Source of the DNA: an uncultured Steroidobacter sp.
GTDB lineage: Bacteria; Pseudomonadota; Gammaproteobacteria; Steroidobacterales; Steroidobacteraceae
Direction: 5' to 3'
Length of the DNA stretch: 64,000 bases
Assembly (NCBI GenBank): GCA_938008435.1
Contig: CALLKK010000006.1
Coordinates: forward strand, 124,001-188,000
Part shown: positions 23,963-32,307 of the stretch, piece by piece
Numbering within the stretch: position 1 is the stretch's first letter
How the letters are laid out: each line of letters opens with the position of its first letter
Made by a program: the position numbers and the translations under genes
The notes under the pieces: model-generated
What the model was told of the DNA's origin: nothing
Seen by the model: the letters and a program-made list of their open reading frames with translations, nothing else
The model's database searches: none

Positions 23963-24886
23963 TTACCTGAGCACGACGGTTTTCGCGCCGTTGATGAAGA
24001 TCCGGCGCTCGGCGTGCCATTTGACGGCGCGGTTGAGCACCACGCTCTCGAGGTCCGATCCGATGCTGACCAGGTCCTCGGGCGACATGGTGTGATCGAC
24101 GCGAGCGGTTTCTTGCTCGATGATCGGACCTTCGTCGAGATCGGTGGTGACGTAGTGCGCCGTCGCGCCGATCAGCTTGACACCGCGCGCGTGCGCTTGA
24201 TGGTAGGCCTTCGCGCCCTTGAAACCGGGAAGGAAGGAATGGTGAATGTTGATCGCGCGCCCCTCGAAATAGGCGCACGCTTCCGGCGAGAGAATCTGCA
24301 TGTAGCGCGCCAGCACCAGCAGCTCCCCATCGACCTTCTCGAAGATCTCGATGAGGCGCTCTTCCTGTTCGCGTTTGCGCCCATCCAGAATCGGCAGGTA
24401 GTGGTACGGCACGCCATGCCATTCGCTCAGACTGCGCATGTCCTGGTGATTCGACACGACGGCCACCACCTCGATCGGCAACGTGCCGGTGCTCCACCGG
24501 TGCAGCATGCTGTTCAGGCAGTGTCCGTGGCGCGAGACCGCAATCACGACGCGGCACTTCCGGTCCGCCTCGTGAAACTTCCATTCCATGTGGAATTGCG
24601 CGGCGACCGTGCGTGCGAACGCCTCGTTGAGCTCGCTCAGACTGGGAGCGCCCGCGCCGTTGTCGTGAAACACCGTGCGCATGAAGGAGCGATCCGCATA
24701 TGGATCGTCGTAGTGCTGCGCCTCGGTGATCAGACAGTTGTTCGAAGCGAGAAACCCGGCGACTGCCGCCACGATGCCCGTCGTGTCCGGGCACGAGGTC
24801 GTCAGGATATAGCTCGGAGTCGCACGCTGCGAAGAAGCCGCGCCCTCGGAAGCGAGGGCGCGGCGCTGCACGGTCTCTGGATTCAC
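23963..24886 (-). CDS. purU: Formyltetrahydrofolate deformylase
   Basis: Hydrolyses 10-formyltetrahydrofolate to formate and tetrahydrofolate, balancing one-carbon pools. It is 307 residues from the GTG at 24886. The N-terminal ACT domain starts at SYILTTSCPDTTG (about residue 26). The C-terminal formyltransferase-like domain has RYMQILS, the NIHHSFLPGFKGAKAY motif with catalytic His, and GATAHYVTTDLDEGPII. It begins 4 bp after ahcY, so the two are probably co-transcribed. The 25 residues before the ACT domain are unusual and contain a strong hairpin in their coding DNA, so the true start may differ. Confidence 0.93.
   Translation of the reverse strand: MNPETVQRRALASEGAASSQRATPSYILTTSCPDTTGIVAAVAGFLASNNCLITEAQHYDDPYADRSFMRTVFHDNGAGAPSLSELNEAFARTVAAQFHMEWKFHEADRKCRVVIAVSRHGHCLNSMLHRWSTGTLPIEVVAVVSNHQDMRSLSEWHGVPYHYLPILDGRKREQEERLIEIFEKVDGELLVLARYMQILSPEACAYFEGRAINIHHSFLPGFKGAKAYHQAHARGVKLIGATAHYVTTDLDEGPIIEQETARVDHTMSPEDLVSIGSDLESVVLNRAVKWHAERRIFINGAKTVVLR
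24837..24864 (-). terminator. Strong hairpin inside the 5' coding end of purU
   Basis: A perfect 12-bp GC-rich stem (24837-24848 with 24853-24864) closes a CTTC loop on the minus strand and is followed by TTCTTC. It lies just downstream of the ahcY stop but within the predicted purU frame. It could be an attenuator after ahcY or an mRNA structure; the weak T-tract leaves this open. Confidence 0.45.
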
Positions 24887-24890
24887 TGGA

Positions 24891-26324
24891 TCAATACCGA
24901 TAGTGATTGGGCTTGTACGGGCCTTCCTTGCGAACGCCGATGTACTTGGCCTGCTCGTCGGTGAGCTCGGTGAGCTTCACACCGAGCTTGGCGAGCTGCA
25001 GGCGCGCCACTTTCTCGTCGAGATGCTTGGGCAGCACGTACACGCCGACCGGATACTTGTCCGTGTTCGTGAACAGCTCGATCTGCGCGAGCGTCTGGTT
25101 GGCGAACGACGAGCTCATCACGTACGACGGATGGCCCGTAGCGCAACCCAGGTTCACGAGACGACCTTCGGCGAGCAGGATGATCCGCTTGCCGTCCGGG
25201 AAGATCACGTGATCGACCTGCGGCTTGATGTTCTCCCATTTGTACTGCCGCAGCGAGGCGACATCGATCTCGTTGTCGAAGTGCCCGATGTTGCACACGA
25301 TCGCATTGTGCTTCATGCGCTTCATGTGCTCGTGCGTGATCACGTGGAAGTTGCCCGTCGCCGTGACGAAGATGTCCGCCTTGTCGGCCGCTTCGTCCAT
25401 GGTGACGACGCGATAGCCTTCCATCGCCGCCTGCAGCGCGCAGATCGGATCGATCTCGGTCACCCACACCTGCGCCGAGAGCGAACGCAGCGCTTGCGCG
25501 GAGCCCTTGCCGACGTCGCCATAGCCGCACACGACGGCGATCTTCCCGGCGATCATCACGTCGGTGGCGCGCTTGATGCCGTCGACCAGCGACTCGCGGC
25601 AGCCGTACAGGTTGTCGAACTTGCTCTTAGTCACCGAGTCGTTGACGTTGATGGCCGGAAACGCCAGCTTGCCCTCCGCCGCCATCTGGTACAGACGCTT
25701 GACGCCCGTGGTCGTCTCTTCGGTCACGCCCTTGATGTGCTTGATCCGCGTCGAGTACCACTTCGGATCGCTGGCGAGCTTCGCCTTGATCGACTGGAAC
25801 AGCGCGCGCTCTTCATCGCTGGTCGGATTGGCGAGCACGCTCGGGTCGCTCTCTGCGCGCACGCCGAGGTGCAGCAGCAACGTTGCGTCGCCGCCGTCGT
25901 CGAGGATCATGTTGGAGTAGCCGCCGTCCGGCCACTCGAAGATGCGATGCGTGAAATTCCAGTACTCATCCAACGTCTCGCCCTTGTAAGCAAAGACGGG
26001 CGTGCCCTTCGCGGCGATGGCGGCAGCCGCATGATCTTGCGTCGAGAACACGTTGCACGACGCCCAACGCACCTGTGCGCCGAGCGCCTGCAGCGTCTCG
26101 ATCAGCACGGCCGTCTGAATCGTCATGTGCAGTGAGCCGCTGATGCGCGCTCCTTTGAGCGGCTGAGACTTCGCGTACTCTTCGCGGATCGCCATGAGAC
26201 CCGGCATTTCGGTCTCGGCGATCTCGATTTCTTTGCGGCCCCAATCGGCAAGAGAAAGATCGGCGACGTGAAAATCGCCCTTCGACAGGTCAACGGAATG
26301 AGCCGGTGTCGCAACTGCGCTCAT
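24891..26324 (-). CDS. ahcY: Adenosylhomocysteinase (SAH hydrolase)
   Basis: Cleaves S-adenosylhomocysteine to adenosine and homocysteine, removing the inhibitor of methyltransferases. The protein is 477 residues from the ATG at 26324, which has a GGAG ribosome binding site; the upstream open frame covers the riboswitch and is not coding. NAD-binding GYGDVGKGSAQALRS, substrate site NVNDSVTKSKFDN and the conserved C-terminal lysine-tyrosine tail KPNHYRY are all present, including the bacterial insertion. It is controlled by an SAH riboswitch, sits beside metK and an adenosine kinase, and is followed 4 bp later by purU. Confidence 0.97.
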   Translation of the reverse strand: MSAVATPAHSVDLSKGDFHVADLSLADWGRKEIEIAETEMPGLMAIREEYAKSQPLKGARISGSLHMTIQTAVLIETLQALGAQVRWASCNVFSTQDHAAAAIAAKGTPVFAYKGETLDEYWNFTHRIFEWPDGGYSNMILDDGGDATLLLHLGVRAESDPSVLANPTSDEERALFQSIKAKLASDPKWYSTRIKHIKGVTEETTTGVKRLYQMAAEGKLAFPAINVNDSVTKSKFDNLYGCRESLVDGIKRATDVMIAGKIAVVCGYGDVGKGSAQALRSLSAQVWVTEIDPICALQAAMEGYRVVTMDEAADKADIFVTATGNFHVITHEHMKRMKHNAIVCNIGHFDNEIDVASLRQYKWENIKPQVDHVIFPDGKRIILLAEGRLVNLGCATGHPSYVMSSSFANQTLAQIELFTNTDKYPVGVYVLPKHLDEKVARLQLAKLGVKLTELTDEQAKYIGVRKEGPYKPNHYRY

Positions 26325-26346
26325 GATCGTCTCCGGTGTTCCAAGT

Positions 26347-26470
26347 GGGAGGGCGCCGTTGCTTACGAACGTCTGCGGCCAGCCGGCCGACAGCGTCGTC
26401 GCATGAGTGCTTGCCGAGCCTGACAGGGGACGGGAAAGAGCTACCCAAACTGCTGCAGCGCCCCTCGGCA
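26347..26470 (-). ncRNA. SAH riboswitch upstream of ahcY
   Basis: The minus strand carries the SAH-aptamer signature: CCGAGGGGCGCTGC at the 5' side, CAGGCTCGG closing the first stem, a long variable hairpin, and CAACGGCGCCC whose GGCGCC side pairs back with GGGCGC as the pseudoknot. It lies about 23 nt before the ahcY ATG. SAH riboswitches activate ahcY when SAH builds up. Confidence 0.92.
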
Positions 26471-26481
26471 AGCGGGCAAGT

Positions 26482-26509
26482 AGTGTAGCAGAAAGGCTTG
26501 GCTGGTCAC
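26482..26509 (-). promoter_or_regulatory. Sigma-70-like promoter of ahcY
   Basis: Minus-strand -35 GTGACC (26509-26504) and -10 TACACT (26487-26482) are 16 bp apart. The predicted start is about 5 nt upstream of the first base pair of the SAH riboswitch, which supports the call. Confidence 0.5.
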
Positions 26510-26516
26510 GTGAGGA

Positions 26517-26551
26517 GGCCGGACCCTGCGAACTCGCGCACAGGTCCGGCC
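26517..26551 (-). terminator. Hairpin after metK
   Basis: A 9-bp GC-rich stem (26517-26525 with 26543-26551) with a 17-nt loop lies 20 bp after the metK stop, before the ahcY promoter. No T-tract follows on the minus strand, so termination strength is uncertain. Confidence 0.4.
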
Positions 26552-26570
26552 CTCGCCAAGCCCTATGAGG

Positions 26571-27755
26571 TTAGGCGTTCGCAGCCCGCTTCAGACCAGC
26601 GTCGGCAGCCAGGATCTCGGCCTTGTCGGTTCGCTCCCATGTGAACTCGGGCTCGTTGCGGCCGAAGTGACCGTACGCAGCGGTCTTGGTGTAGATCGGA
26701 CGCAGCAGGTCGAGCATCTGGATGATGCCCTTCGGCCGCAGATCGAAATGCTTGGAGATGAGCTCTTCGATCTTCTCGTCCGGCACCTTGCCGGTGCCGT
26801 AGGTCGTCGCCATGACGCTCGTCGGACGGGCAATACCGATCGCGTACGAGACCTGCACCAAGCACTTGCTCGCAAGTCCCGCAGCCACGATGTTCTTGGC
26901 CACGTAACGCGCGGCGTAAGCAGCCGAGCGATCGACCTTCGAAGGATCCTTACCCGAGAACGCTCCACCGCCGTGCGGCGCGGCGCCGCCGTAGGTGTCG
27001 ACGATGATCTTGCGGCCGGTCAAGCCGCAGTCGCCTTGCGGGCCGCCCACGACGAAGCGGCCCGTCGGATTGACCAGATACTTGATCTTGCTGCCGACCA
27101 GCTCTTTCGGGAGCACCGGCTTGATGATCTCCTCGATGACGGCCTCCGACAGCTTCTTGTGGTCGATGTCGGGATGATGCTGCGTCGAGAGCACCACCGT
27201 ATCGATTTCCTTCGGCCGCCCGTCGACATAGCGCACCGTCACCTGGGACTTCGCATCCGGTCGCAGCCACGGCAGCACGCCCTGCTTGCGCAGCTGCGCC
27301 TGCCGCTCGACGAGGCGGTGCGACAGGAAGATCGGCAGCGGCATGAGCTCGGGCGTCTCGTCGCAGGCGTAACCGAACATGAGACCTTGGTCGCCCGCAC
27401 CCTGATCGAGATCGAGGCCTCGGCCTTCATCGACGCCTTGCGCAATGTCGGGCGACTGCTTGTCGTACGCAACGAGCACCGCACAGCCCTTGTGGTCGAT
27501 GCCGTACTCGGTGTTGTCGTAGCCGATGCGCGCGATCGTCTCGCGCGCCACGGACTGGTAGTCGACGACAGCGTTCGAGGTGATTTCGCCGGCAAGAACG
27601 ACAAGCCCGGTATTGCAGAGCGTCTCTGCGGCCACGCGCGCATATTTGTCTTGAGCCAGGATAGCGTCGAGGACCGCGTCGGAAATCTGGTCGGCGACCT
27701 TGTCCGGATGACCTTCCGAGACCGACTCGGAGGTGAACAAGAAAGAGTTGCTCAT
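26571..27755 (-). CDS. metK: S-adenosylmethionine synthetase
   Basis: Makes SAM from methionine and ATP; cytoplasmic, 394 residues, standard length. Motifs: FTSESVSEGHPDKVADQ at the N terminus, GAGDQGLMFGYACDE near residue 123 and the phosphate-binding GGGAFSGKDPSKVDRSAAY near residue 265. It lies between an adenosine-kinase-like gene upstream and ahcY downstream on the same strand. All steps of the methyl cycle except homocysteine remethylation are therefore represented here. Confidence 0.98.
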   Translation of the reverse strand: MSNSFLFTSESVSEGHPDKVADQISDAVLDAILAQDKYARVAAETLCNTGLVVLAGEITSNAVVDYQSVARETIARIGYDNTEYGIDHKGCAVLVAYDKQSPDIAQGVDEGRGLDLDQGAGDQGLMFGYACDETPELMPLPIFLSHRLVERQAQLRKQGVLPWLRPDAKSQVTVRYVDGRPKEIDTVVLSTQHHPDIDHKKLSEAVIEEIIKPVLPKELVGSKIKYLVNPTGRFVVGGPQGDCGLTGRKIIVDTYGGAAPHGGGAFSGKDPSKVDRSAAYAARYVAKNIVAAGLASKCLVQVSYAIGIARPTSVMATTYGTGKVPDEKIEELISKHFDLRPKGIIQMLDLLRPIYTKTAAYGHFGRNEPEFTWERTDKAEILAADAGLKRAANA

Positions 27756-27852
27756 GGCTGTCGTTCCGTATTGTCGTTGCGTAGCAAATCGTAAACCGGC
27801 AAACCCGACCCGGCCGCATCCCTAGGACGCGCGACGTCTCGGGCCACTGAAG

Positions 27853-28809
27853 TCAGGGCACCAGGGACCGGCCAAAGCATTCTTTGTACCTGGTCTCGAA
27901 CTCGTTCCGTGAGAACGAGTGGTTCTGTGTCCCTCGCGATTCGATCTTGATCGCTCCCATGAGCGACGCTATCCGCCCGGTCGTCTCCCAGTCCAGGCCG
28001 TGCAAGAGGCCATGCAGGAGTCCGGCCCGGTAAGCATCGCCACAGCCCGTCGGGTCGACGATGGCACGCGGCTTGGCGGATGGAATCGCAATTTCGCCGT
28101 CCTGGGTGTAGATCGTCGAGCCCTCGCCGCCGCGCGTGACGATCAGCGCCTTGACCTTGGCCACGATATCGCGGACCGAAAGTTTCGTCCGATCCTGCAG
28201 CAGCTGCCACTCGTACTCATTCACAGCCACCCATGTGGCCTGATCGATGAACCGCCGCAGCTCCTCGCCGCCGAACATGGGCAGGCCCTGCCCCGGGTCG
28301 AAAATGAACGGAATGCCGGCCGCATGGAACTGAGCGGCGTGCTGCAGCATGCCGTCGCGCCCATCGGGCGCCACGATCCCGATCGTGATTCCGGCCGCGT
28401 CCGTCACGGAATTTAGGTGCGAATGCTGCATCGCCCCTGGGTGAAATGCCGTGATCTGGTTATCGTCCAGATCGGTCGTAATGAAGGCTTGGGCGGTGTG
28501 CTCGCTGTCGATGACCTTGATGTAGTCGGTCGGCACGCCAGTACGCGCCATCCACTCGGCATACGGGCCGAAATCGCGCCCGACCGTCGCCATGGGGTAC
28601 CCGCCATCGCCGAGCAGGCGCAGGTTGTAAGCGATGTTGCCCGCACAACCGCCGAACTCGCGCCGCAGCTGCGGCACGAGAAACGAGACGTTGAGCATGT
28701 GGATCTTGTCCGGAAGGATGTGCGCCTTAAAGCGATCCTGGAACACCATGATCGTGTCGTAGGCGACCGAGCCGCAGATCAGGGCTCGCCCGTTTGCCCG
28801 AGTGCTCAT
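27853..28809 (-). CDS. PfkB-family kinase, probably adenosine kinase
   Basis: A 318-residue ribokinase-fold protein. It has the adenosine-kinase-like FGGCAGNIAYNLRLLG near residue 47, a C-terminal anion-hole motif VDPTGCGDAYRAGLL with catalytic Asp (near residue 255) and FIFDPGQGLPMF mid-protein. PfkB members phosphorylate sugars or nucleosides. Neighbouring ahcY produces adenosine and metK consumes ATP, so adenosine salvage to AMP is the best inference. The ATG at 28809 fits family N termini; longer in-frame starts give a low-complexity extension. There are about 97 bp before metK. Confidence 0.85.
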   Translation of the reverse strand: MSTRANGRALICGSVAYDTIMVFQDRFKAHILPDKIHMLNVSFLVPQLRREFGGCAGNIAYNLRLLGDGGYPMATVGRDFGPYAEWMARTGVPTDYIKVIDSEHTAQAFITTDLDDNQITAFHPGAMQHSHLNSVTDAAGITIGIVAPDGRDGMLQHAAQFHAAGIPFIFDPGQGLPMFGGEELRRFIDQATWVAVNEYEWQLLQDRTKLSVRDIVAKVKALIVTRGGEGSTIYTQDGEIAIPSAKPRAIVDPTGCGDAYRAGLLHGLLHGLDWETTGRIASLMGAIKIESRGTQNHSFSRNEFETRYKECFGRSLVP

Positions 28810-29017
28810 CAGTGAAGTCTCGCCTCTCCTTCCGGAACCAGCCGGGGATTGTAGGGGAATCGGCGCAACTGTGCCCGCTCCTCGGCCGATTCGCGCTCCT
28901 CCGCGCACGACGCGCGCACCGTTGCGACAGCGCTGCAGCCTTCTTGCGACATGAAACTGTAGGGCGACTTACGCGTTAGAGACTCGTGTTCTGTCGAACT
29001 CACTCCCCAATCCCTTC

Positions 29018-30019
29018 GTGACGCAGGTGGACAGCATCGAGCTTTACCCCGTATCAGCGCGGCCGGCAGTGCTCGATTCGCATCGTCTCGAGCCGCATCA
29101 CCGGCCCGATGTCCCCTCGATCTTGCTCGTCGAGGACGAAGGCATCGTCGCACAAGATCTTCAGGAAACCCTGACAAGGCTTGGCTATCGGGTGAGCGGC
29201 ATTGCATGCGAGGGCGCTCAGGCGGTGCGCATGGCGCAAGAGCTTCATCCCGACCTCGTCGTGATGGACGTCGGCCTGAGAGGCGAAATCGACGGAATCC
29301 AAGCGGCTCGCCTCATCCAGCAACAGGCCGCTATCCCGGTGATTTTCTTGACGGGCCACAGCGACCCCGCCACGTTGCAACGCGCGGTCACGACCGCCCC
29401 GCTCGGCTATCTCATCAAGCCCTTTCAGGAAGTCGAGCTGCGCTGTGCCATCGAGGTCGCCATCCACAAGCATCGCGCGGACATCGCGCTGAAAGAGCGC
29501 GAAGAAGCCCTGCGCCGCAACGCCGAGCTGCTGGCGAGCCTTTCGCTCGTCGACGAGCTCACGCAGCTGAAAAACCGACGCGGCTTTTTCGAGCTCGCCG
29601 AGCAGGCTCTCAAAGTCGCACGCCGCGAGAAACATTCGCTCGCGCTGTTCTTCATGGATCTGGACGGTCTCAAACAGATCAACGATACGCTCGGACACCT
29701 GCTCGGCGACCAGGCGCTGCGCGATGCGGCCGACATCATCAAACACACCTTCCGCGATGCCGACATCCTAGGTCGCCTCGGCGGCGACGAATTCGTTGCG
29801 CTCGCGCATCTGACGGGCGATGCCCATGCAGTCATACAGCGCATCCGCGACCACTTGGCTGAGTTCAATGCGAGCTCCTCTCGCCCCTATCGCGTCGAGC
29901 TGAGCGTCGGAGTCGCACTGGTCGATCCTGCCACGGAGGAAAGCATCGAAGCCTTGATCGGCCGCGCCGATGCGAAGATGTACGAAAACAAGCGCGGCAC
30001 CCAGACGAAAGGCGCCTGA
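29018..30019 (+). CDS. Response regulator with GGDEF domain (diguanylate cyclase)
   Basis: A 333-residue protein predicted to make c-di-GMP on phosphorylation. A receiver domain (about 34-150) contains acidic SILLVEDEG, the phosphoacceptor Asp in DLVVMDVGLRGEIDG and LTGHSD/LIKPF. A short coiled linker (about 150-178) follows, then a GGDEF domain (about 179-330) with DELTQLKNRRGF, FFMDLDGLKQIND and the intact active site RLGGDEFV. No clear RxxD inhibitory site sits five residues before GGDEF. It starts at a GTG, divergent from the adenosine kinase gene. It has no adjacent histidine kinase. A c-di-GMP riboswitch lies 15 kb away. Confidence 0.92.
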   Translation: MTQVDSIELYPVSARPAVLDSHRLEPHHRPDVPSILLVEDEGIVAQDLQETLTRLGYRVSGIACEGAQAVRMAQELHPDLVVMDVGLRGEIDGIQAARLIQQQAAIPVIFLTGHSDPATLQRAVTTAPLGYLIKPFQEVELRCAIEVAIHKHRADIALKEREEALRRNAELLASLSLVDELTQLKNRRGFFELAEQALKVARREKHSLALFFMDLDGLKQINDTLGHLLGDQALRDAADIIKHTFRDADILGRLGGDEFVALAHLTGDAHAVIQRIRDHLAEFNASSSRPYRVELSVGVALVDPATEESIEALIGRADAKMYENKRGTQTKGA

Positions 30020-30095
30020 CCGCTGCCTAGGCTGTCGCAAAAACCGGCCGATCGTTCGACAATAACGCTCTTTGCCGATCCTCGACGGAGAGCCC

Positions 30096-30992
30096 ATGAC
30101 TGCCACCCTCATCGACGGCCGTGCGGCCGCAGAACGTTTGCGAGCTCGTGTCGGCGCCCGCACCGCGCAGCTCGCGGCCCAAGGAATCGTCCCAGGACTT
30201 GCCGTCGTGCTCGTCGGGGACGATCCCGCGAGCCAGGTCTATGTCGCCAGCAAGACGAAGCAAGCGGCAGCGGCCGGTATCAATCATTTCGATCATCGGC
30301 TTCCCGCGAGCACGACCACCGAGGCGCTCATCGACCTCGTGCAACAACTCAACGCGCGCGCCGACGTGCACGGCATCCTCGTGCAGCTGCCGCTGCCGAA
30401 ACACATCGATACCGATCGGGTGCTGGCCGCGATCGACCCGGCCAAGGACGTCGACGGCTTCCACGCGGTCAATGCAGGCCGCTTGGCGCTCGGCCAGGAA
30501 GCCACCATTCCCTGCACGCCGCTCGGATGTCTGATCTTGCTGCGGCAGGTACACGCCACGCTCGCCGGCCAACGTGCTCTCGTCATCGGACGTTCCAACA
30601 TCGTGGGCAAACCGATGGCGCAGCTGCTGCTACAGAACGATTGCACCGTGACGATCGCGCACTCGCGTACGCGCGACCTGCCCGCGCTCTGCGGCGAAGC
30701 GGATATCGTGGTGGCAGCCATCGGACGCCCGCGCGCGATCGCAGGCGACTGGCTGCGTCAAGGCGCCACCGTGATCGATGTCGGGATCAACCGCATCGAC
30801 GCCGGGGACGGCAAGACCAAACTGGTGGGTGATGTCGACTTCGAATCGGCGTTGCACCGAGCTGGTGCAATCACGCCGGTACCAGGCGGTGTCGGACCGA
30901 TGACGATCGCCTGCCTGCTGCTCAATACGCTGAATGCCGCCATTCGAGCGTCGGGACCGCAGGCAGGTCCAACGCTGGATCCTTTCGGATAA
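30096..30992 (+). CDS. folD: Bifunctional methylenetetrahydrofolate dehydrogenase/cyclohydrolase
   Basis: Interconverts 5,10-methylene-, methenyl- and 10-formyl-tetrahydrofolate. It is 298 residues from the ATG at 30096, which has GGAG five bases upstream. Family signatures: YVASKTKQAAAAGI with the catalytic lysine near residue 55, VQLPLPKHID near residue 98 and the NADP-binding VIGRSNIVGKPMAQLL near residue 165, then PVPGGVGPMTIACLL near the C terminus. It complements purU in one-carbon metabolism, although the two are 5 kb apart. Confidence 0.97.
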   Translation: MTATLIDGRAAAERLRARVGARTAQLAAQGIVPGLAVVLVGDDPASQVYVASKTKQAAAAGINHFDHRLPASTTTEALIDLVQQLNARADVHGILVQLPLPKHIDTDRVLAAIDPAKDVDGFHAVNAGRLALGQEATIPCTPLGCLILLRQVHATLAGQRALVIGRSNIVGKPMAQLLLQNDCTVTIAHSRTRDLPALCGEADIVVAAIGRPRAIAGDWLRQGATVIDVGINRIDAGDGKTKLVGDVDFESALHRAGAITPVPGGVGPMTIACLLLNTLNAAIRASGPQAGPTLDPFG

Positions 30993-31012
30993 CGAACTTG
31001 AGAATCGGTCGC

Positions 31013-31038
31013 CGGCCCACGCATGCTCGCGTGGGCCG
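31013..31038. terminator. Bidirectional hairpin between convergent folD and MarR genes
   Basis: A perfect 10-bp stem (31013-31022 with 31029-31038) with a 6-nt loop lies 20 bp after folD and 12 bp before the MarR stop. There is no T-tract on either side; the call rests on position and stem strength. Confidence 0.5.
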
Positions 31039-31049
31039 ACGCGGCGTGC

Positions 31050-31613
31050 TTATTCGCCTTCTTCTTGCGCCAACGCGGCGCTGCCGACCGTCAGGAAGAG
31101 CTTGTCCAGAATCGAATACAGCATGATTCGCTCGGACTCGGTCAGCGTCGCAAGCATCTCTGCCTGCCGCCGCCGTGCCACCGGCAGAACCGACTGATAA
31201 AGCGCCTTGCCCTTCGGCGTAATCGACACCATCACCGGAGCTGCGAGCGCTTCCGCCGAACGCGAGCCTGCGGGACGGATCGACTTCATCTTGGTCAAAC
31301 CGTTCTTCGCCATTTCCCGCAACGTGCGGCTCACCTGCCCCTTGTCCATGCCGCTGCGGCTCGTCAGCTCGGAGAAACGCATGGGCGAGAACCGCGCCAC
31401 CAGCGCCAGCAGACGCCACTCGGGCAAGCTCAGATCGAACTCTTCGAGATAGCGCTTCGTCAATCCGGTACGCAGTGCGTTCGACACGCGCGTGATCCGG
31501 AACGTCAGGAAATCCTCGGTGTTCAAGTTGCTCCCGTTGCGCGAGAGATTGACCCAAGGACAGGGATGTTTGGCACGACGCTGCGTGCTCTTTGCGGTTG
31601 CTCGTTTACTCAC
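31050..31613 (-). CDS. MarR-family transcriptional regulator
   Basis: A MarR-type winged-helix protein, 187 residues from the GTG at 31613. The core runs from NTEDFLTFRITRVSNALRTG through LPEWRLLALVARFSP and the recognition region GMDKGQVSRTLREMAKNGL to a helical C terminus. The frame stays open to a GTG at 31736 (228 residues). That extra part overlaps a lower-GC stretch with an inverted repeat that looks regulatory, so I prefer the later start. Target genes and ligand are unknown; it is convergent with folD. Confidence 0.85.
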   Translation of the reverse strand: MSKRATAKSTQRRAKHPCPWVNLSRNGSNLNTEDFLTFRITRVSNALRTGLTKRYLEEFDLSLPEWRLLALVARFSPMRFSELTSRSGMDKGQVSRTLREMAKNGLTKMKSIRPAGSRSAEALAAPVMVSITPKGKALYQSVLPVARRRQAEMLATLTESERIMLYSILDKLFLTVGSAALAQEEGE

Positions 31614-31678
31614 GGGAATCCAATAACGCCAAAGCGATCGTTGACGAAAATGTGTGCATTCTGCCGAATCAGCTACAA

Positions 31679-31748
31679 GTTGTGTAGGAGAGTACTTGTC
31701 GATTTGTTGAGCATGCGCACGAACTTGTGACTGCACTCTCTACACAAC
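31679..31748. promoter_or_regulatory. Inverted repeat upstream of the MarR gene
   Basis: GTTGTGTAGGAGAG (31679-31692) and CTCTCTACACAAC (31736-31748) form an inverted repeat with one extra base in the left arm, separated by 43 bp. The surrounding region has visibly lower GC than its neighbours. Autoregulatory operator arms or a transcript stem are both possible. Confidence 0.4.
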
Positions 31749-31949
31749 CACTTCGCGAAAACGCACACAGTCGGAGCAGACTTCCATTCGTTTCGAGCCG
31801 CTCGCGCTATGTGTATGTTCTCGCTGAATCCTGAGCCAAACCCAAATCTTTGCGTGCATGGCAGCAAGGCCCCGTGCACGCGCATGCGCGAAAAAACGGA
31901 GTGCACGCACACGGCAGTGTTGCTATTTTCCCGGCGCCCTGGAGGGGGT

Positions 31950-32156
31950 ATGACACAACTTGACGTACGTGCCCGCGTACTCGAGGAGTGGTTTCGATTG
32001 CCGGAATCGCGCCGCCGTTACCCGACGGATGCTGTCGCGTTCGCCTTTCGAATCCTTCGCGAGCAACCCGAGCTGACCAACTTGGCCAAAGACCTCAGCC
32101 ACGAGTCCATCGTGACGTGGCTGCTGCCCCTCATCCATGCCACCGAGGCCGGATGA
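31950..32156 (+). CDS. Small hypothetical protein
   Basis: A 68-residue predicted soluble protein with a strong GGAGGGGGT ribosome binding site directly before the ATG. It is helical and moderately acidic, with aromatic residues (EEWFRLPESRRRYPTDAVA, ESIVTWLLPLI). It has no signal peptide or cysteines. I recognise no family. It stands alone between the MarR gene and the convergent phosphoenolpyruvate carboxylase gene. Confidence 0.6.
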   Translation: MTQLDVRARVLEEWFRLPESRRRYPTDAVAFAFRILREQPELTNLAKDLSHESIVTWLLPLIHATEAG

Positions 32157-32307
32157 GACAACATCGCCTTATACAAGTTCACTCGGTAGACACGAATACA
32201 CGAATTTCGTCCGCGCGGGCTATGAGCTTTCTCTCGTACGCGAACGCGGCTTTTGCTTAGTGCGTAATCTCAGACATAAACGCGGTGAATACCGGCAAGC
32301 GCCGGCC

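Noticed and set aside
26325..26471. N-terminal extension of ahcY
   Set aside because: The 49 extra codons coincide with the SAH riboswitch and lack similarity to the enzyme family.
27756..27852. SAM riboswitch upstream of metK
   Set aside because: The leader shows none of the conserved SAM-I, SAM-II or SAM-IV cores I can recall.
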